Positions 8,964 to 18,689 of a stretch of 64,000 bases of DNA are shown one piece after another. Positions within the stretch are counted from its first letter, which is position 1. Each line of letters begins with the position of its first letter. Source of the stretch: Reichenbachiella sp. (GTDB taxonomy: Bacteria; Bacteroidota; Bacteroidia; Cytophagales; Cyclobacteriaceae); contig NZ_JAWPMM010000001.1 of assembly GCF_033344935.1 (NCBI RefSeq), positions 248,001 to 312,000 on the forward strand, read 5' to 3'. The notes beneath the pieces were generated by a model that saw only the letters and a program-made list of their open reading frames with translations, had not been told where the DNA came from and did no database searches. The position numbers and the translations under genes are program-made.

Positions 8964-9923
8964 GTGGCATCTAAGAAAGAGCTCAAAGCCAAGTACATCG
9001 ATCACCAGCAGACCTATGAACAGGTTTGCCTTACCGGTAAAGAATTATTGAGAGATGCGCTTCATAACGAGGGCATCGAGCTATTGCATGTCAGTCATCG
9101 AGTCAAGTCCTTTGAGTCATTTTACGAAAAAATTTCACGTAAAAAGTACACTGACCCCTATAGCGACACAGAAGATATTTGTGGCTTACGGGTCATTTGT
9201 TTTTACATCAATGACCTGCCTAGTGTTGGGGACATCATTGGCCAAACTTTCCAGATACAAAACAGCATTGACAAAATTCAAGAAGCAGAAACAGATCGTT
9301 TTGGCTACCGGTCCAATCACTACATTGTAACCTTACCCAACGAACCGGAATACAGCACTTACAGTGGCTACAAAATTGAGGTCCAAACTCGAACGGCTTT
9401 GATGCATACCTGGGCGCATATCCAAGGAAAACTGGAATATAAAAAAGCAGAGCACACGCCCAGAATATTCAGAAGAAAGTTGTTTCAATTGAGTGCCCTT
9501 TTAGAGCTGGCCGATGAGCAATTTCAAGCACTGAAGCTCGAAAAAAATCTCTTTCGAGCTTCTCTCACTGCCCAATCGACCGAGTTTACACCCACTACTG
9601 AGCTCAATATTGATACGTTCATGGCTTTTATGGAACTCTATTTTCCAAATCGCAGAGAAAGCTATCGCTACTCTAAACTATTGATGATCCAGCTGATCAA
9701 TTGCCAACTGAACTTCTCAGACTTAATTCTGGGGTATAATTCTCTCAAAGATCATCTGGGTGAAATCGAGAAGGATGCGGCTCAAAAATTTTCACGCGAA
9801 GAAATGATGAAGGTCATCTTGTCGATAACTAATGAAAGTTATTTTTTATCATTTAAACATGATGAGTTGCTAGCAAAAAATGAGACCATCATTTTGGGTT
9901 GGCAAAAAAGAATTCAGTCGTAG
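8964..9923 (+). CDS. RelA/SpoT-domain small alarmone synthetase
   Basis: This 319-residue protein probably makes (p)ppGpp by pyrophosphate transfer from ATP to GTP/GDP. The synthetase domain occupies about 45-165: RVKSFESFYEKI, DICGLRVICFY, DRFGYRSNHYIV and KIEVQTRTALMHTWAHI (E139, Q141, R143, H148). There is no HD hydrolase domain before it and no TGS/ACT domain after it, so it is of the small, monofunctional type. The C-terminal 150 residues are helical. The start is GTG at 8964; no ATG lies nearby in frame. Confidence 0.88.
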   Translation: MASKKELKAKYIDHQQTYEQVCLTGKELLRDALHNEGIELLHVSHRVKSFESFYEKISRKKYTDPYSDTEDICGLRVICFYINDLPSVGDIIGQTFQIQNSIDKIQEAETDRFGYRSNHYIVTLPNEPEYSTYSGYKIEVQTRTALMHTWAHIQGKLEYKKAEHTPRIFRRKLFQLSALLELADEQFQALKLEKNLFRASLTAQSTEFTPTTELNIDTFMAFMELYFPNRRESYRYSKLLMIQLINCQLNFSDLILGYNSLKDHLGEIEKDAAQKFSREEMMKVILSITNESYFLSFKHDELLAKNETIILGWQKRIQS

Positions 9924-9982
9924 CCTCACCATCATTCTGAGAATTTCGTAAACCTTTTTTTACCGAAACGAAACAGAAATTT

Positions 9983-10450
9983 ATGGACTTTCTTTCTACC
10001 TTATCTCAGCTCAATTTAGAACTTCCCCAAGTTTCCCAGCCAGGTGGGTCTTACACATCCGTCAACATACGTGGGAACATAGCCTATATTGCCATACAAT
10101 TTCCAATTTTAAATGGGGAGTACCTTTTTCAAGGAAGACTAGGTGATACTCTCACTAATGAACAAGGCTATCAGGCCATGGAGCTTTGTGCTCTTAATGT
10201 ACTTGCTCAGATTAACCATAAAGTTGGATTCGAGCATATAGACGGACTCAATCATTTCGATGCGTATTTTCAAGCGGAAGAAGGCTGGGATGATTCTCCT
10301 GTTGTTGTAAATGGAGCCTCTGACCTTTTTATAAAGGTGTTAGGTGATAAAGGCACCCATGCGAGAGCTATTTTTGGAGTAGACAAGTTACCTCGAAATT
10401 TCTCTGTTGGGCTCACCGCCACCTTTACACTTAATGATTCTGAAAAATGA
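9983..10450 (+). CDS. RidA/YjgF family protein
   Basis: This 155-residue protein has the YjgF/RidA fold pattern of the larger COG0251-like subgroup: ..VNIRGNIAYIAIQFP.. at the N-terminus and GTHARAIFGVDKLPRNFSVGLTATFTL at the C-terminus. RidA proper deaminates reactive enamines/imines made by PLP enzymes. This subgroup is less well characterised, so the substrate is open. Its end overlaps the next gene by 4 bp. Confidence 0.85.
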   Translation: MDFLSTLSQLNLELPQVSQPGGSYTSVNIRGNIAYIAIQFPILNGEYLFQGRLGDTLTNEQGYQAMELCALNVLAQINHKVGFEHIDGLNHFDAYFQAEEGWDDSPVVVNGASDLFIKVLGDKGTHARAIFGVDKLPRNFSVGLTATFTLNDSEK

Positions 10451-10977
10451 AAAAATGTAAACTCTACATCGCCACCAGCATTGACGGTTTTATCGCCAGA
10501 GCCGATGGCTCGTTGGATTGGTTGGATGCTGTACCCAATCCAGACAAGTTAGACTATGGGTATTATGCCTTTTATGATACTGTCGACACTTTAATCATGG
10601 GTCGAAAAACTTATGAGGAAGTGTTGGGGTTTGGCGTCGACTGGCCCTATCCTAATTGCAAAACTTATATTGTCAGTTCCAAAGAGGTTGAAATCAAAAC
10701 TGAAAACACTTATTTGATTAATGACCCGCTCGAAAGCAAGATTAAAGAATGGCAAAATGAGGAAGGTAAAGACATCTGGGTTGTTGGTGGTGGAGTGCTC
10801 ATTTCCTCTATGCTCGATCTTGGATTGATAGATGAAATGCTATTGACCATCACACCAGTGATACTGGGAAGTGGGATTCCGCTTTTCCCCAATTCTCCAA
10901 AAGAGACCCAATTTGAATTAGTGAAGACAGAAGCTTTCGATACAGGGTTCGTGAACCTCACTTATAAAAGGCACTAA
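10447..10977 (+). CDS. Dihydrofolate reductase-like (RibD C-terminal domain) protein
   Basis: The 176 residues match the stand-alone RibD_C/DHFR-like family (YwjB/YyaP type). They start with KLYIATSIDGFIARADGSLDWL, continue with DTLIMGRKTYEEVL (NADPH-site region) and GKDIWVVGGGVLISSML, and end with LTITPVILGSGIPLFP. It is probably an NADPH-dependent reductase of unknown substrate, not the housekeeping FolA. It overlaps the RidA gene by 4 bp (ATGA), so the two are co-translated. Confidence 0.88.
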   Translation: MKKCKLYIATSIDGFIARADGSLDWLDAVPNPDKLDYGYYAFYDTVDTLIMGRKTYEEVLGFGVDWPYPNCKTYIVSSKEVEIKTENTYLINDPLESKIKEWQNEEGKDIWVVGGGVLISSMLDLGLIDEMLLTITPVILGSGIPLFPNSPKETQFELVKTEAFDTGFVNLTYKRH

Positions 10978-11066
10978 TTCTATTACCGCTCATCCTAAAA
11001 CTGGTCAGCAAATAAGGGAATTTTATCGGTAATTGTTATCTTCTAAATTATTCAGCTAGGAGAAAA

Positions 11067-12308
11067 ATGAAAAAGTCGTTACGTCATGCGATCACGGTCG
11101 CAATAATTTTTAGTCTTTCAATTACTCAATCTCTTCACGGCCAATTTGGGTTTACCTTACCGAAAGGTGCAGAAAGCGTTGAGATTCCATTTCAAAATTT
11201 TAATAACCTAATCGTTTTAGAGGTTACCCTCAAAAACAAAGTAGCTGTCAATTTCATATTGGATACCAGCATTGAACACACCATTCTTACCGAAAAAGCT
11301 GTTGGTGACTTTTTGGAGTTTCGATATGCTCGAAAGATGAAACTGGGGCAAAATGCAGACGAGATCTACTATGGCCACGTAGCCATAGATGCTAAAATGT
11401 CCTTGTCAGATAGTGTGTCGACAGGTGACGTTTCTTCTATGTTGGTTTTAGAAACTGATTATCTGAATTTGGCAGGGTTGGCCGGGACTAAAGTACATGG
11501 TCTCATTGGTTATGATGTATTCAAAAGTTTTGTGGTAGAGGTGGATCATTCCAAGTCAATCCTTACCCTCCACAAACCTGAATCATTCGACAAACCCAAA
11601 GGTTACACCGAATTGCCGATGAATATCGTCGAACGCAAGCCATATATAGAAACAGAAGTGGTGCTGGAAAGTTGGGAAACACGAAAAATGAACTTCATGC
11701 TCAAATCAGGCGCCAGCCATGCCGTGTTTTTTGAAGACGACTCCGTGGATTACTTTCTTCCTTATAGAAATTTGGAAGTACCAATTGGTCAGTCATTTGG
11801 TGGAGAAATATTGGGTCATGTCGGCAGGTTGAGAAGTTTGGATATTGATGACTTTTCGCTGGAAAATCCTTTGGCCACTTTTGCCAAGCCAGAACATATT
11901 AATCAAAACGAAGAGTCCAAAAAATATGGTGATGGGTCCATTGGCCAAGGCGTTCTACAACGCTTTAATGTAATCTATGACTTTCACCATTCTAAAATTT
12001 ACCTCAAAAAGAACAACAGTTTTTCGGATCTATTTGAATACGACATGAGTGGAATAAGTATCTCAGTCAAAAATGAAAAAGACTATTCCTTTGCTATCAA
12101 GTCTCTTCGAAAAGGGTCTCCTGCAGAAGAATCCGGCATACAAGCTGGAGATATTATCTTGTCGATCAATGACGTACCACTCACCATCGATAACTATGGA
12201 GAATTCCTAAACCTGTTTCTTACCAAAGAAGGTAAAAAAGTAACCTTCGTGGTGAAGCGCGGGGAGGAACAACTTGAATGCAGCTATCGATTAGCTCGAT
12301 TTATCTAA
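11067..12308 (+). CDS. Exported retropepsin-like aspartic protease with C-terminal PDZ domain
   Basis: The protein has 413 residues. An N-terminal signal peptide (1-25) is followed by two retropepsin-like lobes and a PDZ domain (about 325-413, with SPAEESGIQAGDIILSIND). The family's catalytic D-T/S-G motif is altered in both lobes: the first reads FILDTSIEH (D66-T67-S68, glycine missing) and the second FMLKSGASH (Asp replaced by K213). This argues for weak or absent protease activity, or for a scaffold role with the PDZ domain. Family members are usually periplasmic or surface proteins in Bacteroidota. The gene is monocistronic in appearance. Confidence 0.85.
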   Translation: MKKSLRHAITVAIIFSLSITQSLHGQFGFTLPKGAESVEIPFQNFNNLIVLEVTLKNKVAVNFILDTSIEHTILTEKAVGDFLEFRYARKMKLGQNADEIYYGHVAIDAKMSLSDSVSTGDVSSMLVLETDYLNLAGLAGTKVHGLIGYDVFKSFVVEVDHSKSILTLHKPESFDKPKGYTELPMNIVERKPYIETEVVLESWETRKMNFMLKSGASHAVFFEDDSVDYFLPYRNLEVPIGQSFGGEILGHVGRLRSLDIDDFSLENPLATFAKPEHINQNEESKKYGDGSIGQGVLQRFNVIYDFHHSKIYLKKNNSFSDLFEYDMSGISISVKNEKDYSFAIKSLRKGSPAEESGIQAGDIILSINDVPLTIDNYGEFLNLFLTKEGKKVTFVVKRGEEQLECSYRLARFI

Positions 12309-12448
12309 TTTTGGCGTACACCTTTTTGTTCAGTACTGGACATTTCAAGCACTCGTTTTAGTCGTCTGATTCTTGTAAGTAGTTGACAGTCTTGTGGTTA
12401 ATTACTTCGGCACAACGTTTGTCAAAAAATAAGCAGAATTATACGACT

Positions 12449-14836
12449 ATGCTTAGAAATTATATCACCATTGCTATTCGCAATATCCAGAATAGCCCGG
12501 TCTATTCCACTATCAATGTGATTGGCCTGACGATTGGAATCGTGAGTAGTTTACTGCTGTACCTCTATATTGATTTTGAAAAAAGCTACGATAGTTTTCA
12601 TTCCAATATGGAAAATATCTATAGAGTCACGACAAAAGCCAATGTCCAAGACACTGAATTCCATGTTCCTCTTGCGCCTTCGCTTGTCGGCTCAACATTA
12701 AAAAACGAGTTTGGCGCTGTAGAAAACTTCGTAAGGGTAACTAGTCGAGGAGAAATGCTCATCGCAGTCAAGGAAAACTACTTTTATGAGAATGATATTC
12801 TACAGACAGACTCCTCATTTTTTGAGGTTTTCGATTTCGAATTGCTTGAAGGAGATAGAGGTACTTGCCTTAGTGAGCCAAATACCATGGTCATTTCTGA
12901 ATCCCTGGCCAACAAATGGTTCCCCAGTGCTTCCGCGATAGGTCAATCTGTCAAAACGGATGGAGAAGATACGAAATTGATTACGGGTATTATGGCTGAC
13001 CCTAAAATCAACTCAAGCATTCGTGCACATGGTCTGATTTCTTATGGAATGAACTCACCCGGACAAGACTCTTGGGGCAACATGAATGATCAAATTTTTT
13101 TACTGCTTTCCGAAGACACTGAGGCCAATGATGTATTACCCGTCATGAGCCAATTGTATGATAAATACATGGCTCCTATTTATAACCAATTTAGTGCCTC
13201 TGCAGAGTTTTCTCTTCAGCCTTTAAAGGAAGTTCACCTTTATTCCAATTTCGACATGGACTTTGGCGCCGAAGGCGATATCAGCTACCTATACATTTTT
13301 AGTGCCATTGGATTTTTCATGTTGCTTATCGCCTGTATCAATTACATGAATTTGGCGACCGCAAGATCTGTCTCTCGTTCGAAGGAAGTCGGCATCAGAA
13401 AAGCCATGGGTTCATATAAAACGCAACTCATGGGTCAGTTTTTGACCGAGTCTGTGGTCATCGCATTTATCTCTCTTGGTATTAGCCTGATTCTAACCTT
13501 CTTTTTAATTCCACACTTCAACGAATTGGCCAATCTTGCCATTGATCAGAATTTTATCAACCTTAAAATGTTGGTGATATTATTTGCTGTAGTATTGTTC
13601 GTCGGACTAGTAGGAGGAAGTTACCCCGCTTTCTATTTATCAAGATTCAAAGCTGCCGAAGTTCTCAAAGGCAAATCACAAAAAAGCAAGGGCAACGAAT
13701 CACTGCGTAAAGTATTAGTTGTAGCTCAATTCGCGATTTCTTTAGGAATGGTGGTGAGCACCTGGATTGTTTTTGATCAGTTAGAATTCCTGCGGAACAA
13801 GGAACTCGGCTTCAATAGAGAGCAAGTAGTAACGGTCACTTTAGAAGGAGAAAAAGTTAGAGAGAAGTTGGATGTGCTCTCTCAGCAATTACTTCAAAAT
13901 CCAAATGTAGAATCTGTAGGCTCAGGCTTTGGTGTACCTGGCACCAACTCAATGAGCATGAGCGGCATTCGAGTAGAATCTGCTGATGGCTTAATGATTG
14001 AAAAGATTTTTCAAAACATTACAGTTGACAACCAATACTTTCCGACTCTAGAAATACCTATTGTTGAAGGTCGTAATTTTTTGGCTGACATTGGAAATGA
14101 TACGGCTTCAGCCGTAATAGTGAACGAAGAAATGGTACGTGAAATGGGTTGGATAAACCCAATAGGAAAAAAGTTTGGAAGATTTCTCAATGATGACCTG
14201 GACACTCAGGAATATACCGTAGTCGGAGTGGTTCAGGACTATCACCTCATCTCCTTGCAAGAACCTATTGCCCCGCTTGTGGTTTATAATGGTATTAACA
14301 ATGGACAAATGATTGTCCGAATGAAAGCTGCTAACCTGACATCAACGATGTCGGAAGTAGAAGAGACTTTTAAATCAGTAGTAACGAACCGCCCATTTGA
14401 ATATGCCTTTTTAGACCAAGGCTTTCAACAGCAGTACGTCGCTGACGAAAAAAGAGGAGAAGTCTTTGCCATATTTTCCATGCTCACTATTGCGATTGCT
14501 TGTTTGGGCTTATTCGGTTTAGCCTCTTACACCGCCGAAACTAAGCGAAAAGAAATAGGCATAAGAAAGGTAGTTGGAGCCAGCGTAATGACCATTATCA
14601 TCATGATGTCGAAAGATTTTCTTAAACTGATCATCTTATCCATGATAGTGGCTTTTCCAATTGCCTATTACTTTATGGATCAATGGCTGGAGGACTTTGC
14701 TTACGCCATGGAGCTCAGCTGGACAAGTTTCGCTTTATCTGCAGTATTTACACTGTTCATTGCATTTGTGACCGTACTCTATCATTCCCTAAAGTCAGCG
14801 GTAGCCAACCCTTCGTCTGCGATACGAGATAACTAA
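12449..14836 (+). CDS. FtsX/MacB-type ABC transporter permease
   Basis: The frame opens at 12383, but the ATG at 12449 (MLRNYITIAIRNIQNSP) is the standard start for this family and gives 795 residues. It has a double-FtsX layout: TM1 near the N-terminus, a MacB_PCD-like periplasmic domain, three helices with ARSVSRSKEVGIRKAMGS, a second TM and periplasmic unit, and a final block with ETKRKEIGIRKVVGAS. In Bacteroidota such proteins export or act mechanically on lipoproteins or peptides with a separate ATPase. No ATPase gene is adjacent. A strong terminator follows. Confidence 0.9.
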   Translation: MLRNYITIAIRNIQNSPVYSTINVIGLTIGIVSSLLLYLYIDFEKSYDSFHSNMENIYRVTTKANVQDTEFHVPLAPSLVGSTLKNEFGAVENFVRVTSRGEMLIAVKENYFYENDILQTDSSFFEVFDFELLEGDRGTCLSEPNTMVISESLANKWFPSASAIGQSVKTDGEDTKLITGIMADPKINSSIRAHGLISYGMNSPGQDSWGNMNDQIFLLLSEDTEANDVLPVMSQLYDKYMAPIYNQFSASAEFSLQPLKEVHLYSNFDMDFGAEGDISYLYIFSAIGFFMLLIACINYMNLATARSVSRSKEVGIRKAMGSYKTQLMGQFLTESVVIAFISLGISLILTFFLIPHFNELANLAIDQNFINLKMLVILFAVVLFVGLVGGSYPAFYLSRFKAAEVLKGKSQKSKGNESLRKVLVVAQFAISLGMVVSTWIVFDQLEFLRNKELGFNREQVVTVTLEGEKVREKLDVLSQQLLQNPNVESVGSGFGVPGTNSMSMSGIRVESADGLMIEKIFQNITVDNQYFPTLEIPIVEGRNFLADIGNDTASAVIVNEEMVREMGWINPIGKKFGRFLNDDLDTQEYTVVGVVQDYHLISLQEPIAPLVVYNGINNGQMIVRMKAANLTSTMSEVEETFKSVVTNRPFEYAFLDQGFQQQYVADEKRGEVFAIFSMLTIAIACLGLFGLASYTAETKRKEIGIRKVVGASVMTIIIMMSKDFLKLIILSMIVAFPIAYYFMDQWLEDFAYAMELSWTSFALSAVFTLFIAFVTVLYHSLKSAVANPSSAIRDN

Positions 14837-14855
14837 TAAAAAATCAATGGAATGG

Positions 14856-14881
14856 AAAAGCGGTTTCGGCCGCTTTTTTTG
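14856..14881 (+). terminator. Rho-independent terminator after the FtsX-type permease gene
   Basis: A perfect 7-bp stem AAAGCGG/CCGCTTT (14857-14863 and 14870-14876) with a TTTCGG loop is followed by a run of T. It lies 20 bp after the permease stop and isolates it from glpK. Confidence 0.88.
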
Positions 14882-14998
14882 TTGATTTGCATCACGGTTT
14901 TGCCAATATCGCTGTCGTTAAAAACAATTATTAACATCAAATAAGATTGCTGTTCAATTATTTGAATATTGTGCTTAACTTAATGAAAATTTGTCCGC

Positions 14999-16483
14999 AT
15001 GAAGCAATACATACTGGCGCTTGACCAGGGAACCACAAGTTCAAGAGCTCTTCTTTTTGATCACAAAGGCAAGGTTGTGACCATGGCTCAAAAGGAGTTC
15101 AAGCAGATTTATCCAAAGCATGGCTGGGTCGAGCATGACCCCTACGACATCCTAAAATCACAGTTGGATGTGATGTACGAAGTCATTAAAAAAAGTAAAG
15201 TAAACAATTCCCAAATTCTAGGTATTGGCATTACCAACCAACGAGAAACCGCCATCGTCTGGGACAAAAAGACTGGAAACCCTGTATATAATGCTATTGT
15301 TTGGCAAGACACCAGAACCTCTGACTTTTGCCAGCAACTTAAAAATGATGATGACTTTGAGGACTATGTCAGAGAAAATACCGGACTAGTCATCGACTCT
15401 TATTTTTCGGCGACCAAAGTGCACTGGATACTTAATAATGTAAAAGGAGCGAAAAAGGCTGCTGAAGCAGGAGATCTTATTTTTGGTACCGTTGACACCT
15501 GGTTGATATGGAATCTTACCAATGGCGCTTCACATATCACGGACTTTTCCAATGCCTCCAGGACTATGCTCTTCAATATTTCCGAGCTGAGCTGGGACGA
15601 AGAACTATTAGAACGATTCGAAATTCCTAGGCAAATGCTTCCTGATGTAACTCATTCCGGTTTTCATTTTGGAATGGCCCAGGTGCAAGGCGGAGACATC
15701 CCTATCATGGGTGTCGCCGGAGACCAACAAGCAGCGCTTTTCGGGCAAGGTTGTTTCGATCCAGGTCAGGCCAAAAACACCTACGGAACAGGATGTTTTC
15801 TGTTAATGAATACAGGAGAAAAAATTCAATATTCAAAAAATGGTCTGCTCACTACAATTGCGTGGGGACTTAATGGGAAAATCGAATACGCGCTTGAAGG
15901 TAGCATCTTTATGGCCGGAGCAGCCATACAGTGGCTCCGCGATGGACTGAAAATGATCAACTCCGCAGAAGAAACAGAAAGAATTGCTCAGCGGACTAAT
16001 GGAGACAGTGGCGTTTATATGGTTCCGGCTTTTTCGGGACTTGGCGCTCCTTATTGGGACATGTATGCCCGAGGAGGAATATTCGGCTTAACGCAAGACA
16101 CCACCAATGACGAAATCATAAAGGCCACCTTAGAATCTCTGGCCTACCAAACACGCGATATACTGTTTGCGATGGCCAATGACTCAGGGGTCAAACTAGA
16201 TTCACTTCAGGTAGATGGCGGTGCCTCCGCCAATAATTACCTGATGCAGTTTCAGGCAGATATACTAAATGTACCTGTGGAGAGGCCTAAAAACGTGGAA
16301 TCAACAGCACAGGGGGCTGCTTTCCTTGCAGGAATTACTAGTGGTCTATGGAACATGGCCGATGTACGAAAGAAAAAAGCATTAGAAAAAACATTCAAGC
16401 CTAAAATGGACGATTTTACCAGAGACTACCTCTACACAGGTTGGCACAATGCTGTGAAGAGATGTATGAATTGGGCTAGATAA
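14999..16483 (+). CDS. glpK: Glycerol kinase
   Basis: The protein has 494 residues, the usual GlpK length. It phosphorylates glycerol to sn-glycerol-3-phosphate with ATP in the cytoplasm. FGGY-kinase motifs are present: the N-terminal [17 protein letters not shown] phosphate loop, [16 protein letters not shown], and [13 protein letters not shown] with [11 protein letters not shown] in the C-terminal half, followed by [16 protein letters not shown]. It is followed after 72 bp by glpD; glpF lies 5 kb further on the same strand. Confidence 0.97.
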   Translation: MKQYILALDQGTTSSRALLFDHKGKVVTMAQKEFKQIYPKHGWVEHDPYDILKSQLDVMYEVIKKSKVNNSQILGIGITNQRETAIVWDKKTGNPVYNAIVWQDTRTSDFCQQLKNDDDFEDYVRENTGLVIDSYFSATKVHWILNNVKGAKKAAEAGDLIFGTVDTWLIWNLTNGASHITDFSNASRTMLFNISELSWDEELLERFEIPRQMLPDVTHSGFHFGMAQVQGGDIPIMGVAGDQQAALFGQGCFDPGQAKNTYGTGCFLLMNTGEKIQYSKNGLLTTIAWGLNGKIEYALEGSIFMAGAAIQWLRDGLKMINSAEETERIAQRTNGDSGVYMVPAFSGLGAPYWDMYARGGIFGLTQDTTNDEIIKATLESLAYQTRDILFAMANDSGVKLDSLQVDGGASANNYLMQFQADILNVPVERPKNVESTAQGAAFLAGITSGLWNMADVRKKKALEKTFKPKMDDFTRDYLYTGWHNAVKRCMNWAR

Positions 16484-16555
16484 AAAGTAAACATTTCATA
16501 ACAATCCGAAAATGGCGCTACTGCTTATTTTCGTCTTGTTTTGCACAAAAAAATT

Positions 16556-18205
16556 ATGTCACAACCTTCCTTTTCATATCAAACCAGACCACGCATCATC
16601 CAAAACTTAAGGAATGAGTACTATGATGTGATCATCATTGGTGGAGGAGTAACAGGAGCGGGTATCGCACTGGATGCTGCCACTCGAGGACTTAAGGTAG
16701 CCTTAATAGAAAAAAAAGATTTTGCCTCCGGAACAAGCAGCAAATCGACCAAACTGATTCATGGTGGGCTAAGGTATCTCAAGCAGTTCGAGTTTAGTCT
16801 GGTTCGTGAGGTCGGTAAAGAGCGATCTATTCTTCACGAATTGGCCACTCATTTGGTGAGACCAGAAAAAATGCTTTTGCCTTTGATTAAAGATGGCAAT
16901 TACGGGAAAATTATTACCTCCGTTGGTTTAATGGTCTATGATGTATTGGCAGGAGTAGAAGAAGAAGACCAGCGCAAAATGCTCTCCGTAGATGAGACCA
17001 TGAAATGCGAGCCTCTTTTGGACCCGAGCATAATTGAAGGCGGCGGGCTCTATGCCGAATACCAAACTGATGATTTTCGTTTGGTGATGGAATTGATCAA
17101 AACATCGGTAAAGTTCGGAGCGCAAACCTTGAATTATACCACTTGTACTGACTTGTTGGCCAAAGGAGGAAAAGTATGCGGAGTGGCCGTACATGACGAA
17201 GAGTCCGGCGAGGACTTCAAAATCTATGGAGATTATGTCGTCAATGCAGCTGGACCATGGGTGGACCAAGTTCGTAAGTTCAACAAGAAAGTAAAAGAAA
17301 CGAAACTCCACCTCACCAAAGGCATTCACATCGTAGTACCCTACGAGAAGCTACCCGTTCAGCAGTCGGTGTATTTCGATGTGTCAGATGGTAGAATGAT
17401 CTTTGCCATTCCAAAAAATGACGTGACTTACATTGGTACCACAGACACCAACTATAAGGGCAATCCAAGAGACGCACGTACGGAGAAAAAAGATGTAAAA
17501 TATCTAATCAAAGCGGTTAATGACGCCTTTCCGTCTATTGAACTAAAAACAGAAGATGTGCTCTCCTCATGGGCCGGTGTTCGTCCTTTGATTCAGGAAG
17601 AAGGTAAATCAGCCTCAGAAATTTCAAGAAAAGACGAAATTTTTATTTCGGATAGAGGACTAATCTCTATTGCCGGCGGCAAGCTGACTGGTTATCGAAA
17701 AATGGCTAAGCGGACGGTTGATTTAGTTTTGGAAATGAAAAGCTCCCGTTCCGGCATTACCAAGAAAGCTAAATCCAAAACCAAGAAGGTCAAATTCAAT
17801 GGCAACAGCTTTAAAAACACAAAAGAAGTGGCTAGCTATAAGGAGAAACTTCAAAGCGAAAACAAACAGTTTAGCAAAAATCAAATCGCGTATCTGGTGG
17901 ATACCTACGGAGATCAGGCACAAACCATTCTGAACTTTTCTGAAAGGCTGCCCGGCAAAAATGAGGAAACCAAAATATTGAAAGCAGAGGTGCGATTTTG
18001 CATTGAAAGTGAAATGGTCATGCATCTTACAGACTTCTTTATCCACCGAACTGGGCGTTTATTTTTCAACATCCAAAGTGTTAAAGACCATTTGAATATG
18101 GTCGCCACTGAGATGAAACATTGGCTGGATTGGTCTGCTGATCAGATGAAGGCAGAATTGGTTGCTATGGAGATAGAAATAGACAAGGCAACAAACTTTA
18201 AATAA
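16556..18205 (+). CDS. glpD: Aerobic glycerol-3-phosphate dehydrogenase
   Basis: The frame can be extended to a TTG at 16541, but the ATG at 16556 is the better start (549 residues). It oxidises glycerol-3-phosphate to dihydroxyacetone phosphate with FAD, passing electrons to quinone at the membrane. An FAD-binding DVIIIGGGVTGAGIAL lies at the N-terminus, followed by KKDFASGTSSKSTKLIHGGLRYL, typical of GlpD. DTNYKGNPRDART and SSWAGVRPLI occur mid-protein, and the C-terminal DAO_C domain is present. It forms a functional unit with glpK upstream. Confidence 0.96.
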   Translation: MSQPSFSYQTRPRIIQNLRNEYYDVIIIGGGVTGAGIALDAATRGLKVALIEKKDFASGTSSKSTKLIHGGLRYLKQFEFSLVREVGKERSILHELATHLVRPEKMLLPLIKDGNYGKIITSVGLMVYDVLAGVEEEDQRKMLSVDETMKCEPLLDPSIIEGGGLYAEYQTDDFRLVMELIKTSVKFGAQTLNYTTCTDLLAKGGKVCGVAVHDEESGEDFKIYGDYVVNAAGPWVDQVRKFNKKVKETKLHLTKGIHIVVPYEKLPVQQSVYFDVSDGRMIFAIPKNDVTYIGTTDTNYKGNPRDARTEKKDVKYLIKAVNDAFPSIELKTEDVLSSWAGVRPLIQEEGKSASEISRKDEIFISDRGLISIAGGKLTGYRKMAKRTVDLVLEMKSSRSGITKKAKSKTKKVKFNGNSFKNTKEVASYKEKLQSENKQFSKNQIAYLVDTYGDQAQTILNFSERLPGKNEETKILKAEVRFCIESEMVMHLTDFFIHRTGRLFFNIQSVKDHLNMVATEMKHWLDWSADQMKAELVAMEIEIDKATNFK

Positions 18206-18222
18206 CTCAGAATAAATTCACA

Positions 18223-18678
18223 ATGAAAAAACTCCTATTATCACTTTCTATAATTGCATTATTCGTCTTCGATGCCCAATCACAAAGCACCCCTTCCTAT
18301 AAGGTCATCACTGTGATTGAATCTATCGTTCCTGGAGGATTGGGTCGATCCAGGCTCATTGATGGACAAACAGAAATCAATATTGATGACTTCACTACCG
18401 AGCGGACCGATGGGAAAAAAAGCTCCCAAAGTGATGTTAGCCGAGCTGATGCGAAAGTAGATCGATTTGAAGAATCCAAACTGCTTAATTTTTATAGCCT
18501 GACTGGTATCAATTTTCAAAACGTGGCTTCAAATGATGCATTGATTACCTCAAAGTTGAATGAACTAACGGAGGAAGGTTGGGAACTAGCATTCGTAACA
18601 AGCGGAGTAGAAAGTGACGCCGGCGCAAAAGATGGTAAGGGACTTTTTATTACTCGTTTTATCTTCAAGAAACCTTAG
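18223..18678 (+). CDS. Small exported protein of unknown function
   Basis: The 151 residues begin with a clear signal peptide (MKKLLLSLSIIALFVFDAQS). The mature part (KVITVIESIVPGGLGRSRL.., ..LNELTEEGWELAFVTSG..) has the YEVV/GWELV rhythm seen in DUF4177-like small domains, but I cannot assign a family firmly. It sits 17 bp after glpD and 11 bp before a ROK kinase gene, so it is likely part of that transcript. Confidence 0.75.
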   Translation: MKKLLLSLSIIALFVFDAQSQSTPSYKVITVIESIVPGGLGRSRLIDGQTEINIDDFTTERTDGKKSSQSDVSRADAKVDRFEESKLLNFYSLTGINFQNVASNDALITSKLNELTEEGWELAFVTSGVESDAGAKDGKGLFITRFIFKKP

Positions 18679-18689
18679 ACTGAACGGAT

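Noticed and set aside
16541-16555. TTG extension of glpD by five codons
   Set aside because: The ATG at 16556 is a better start, and the extension adds nothing conserved.
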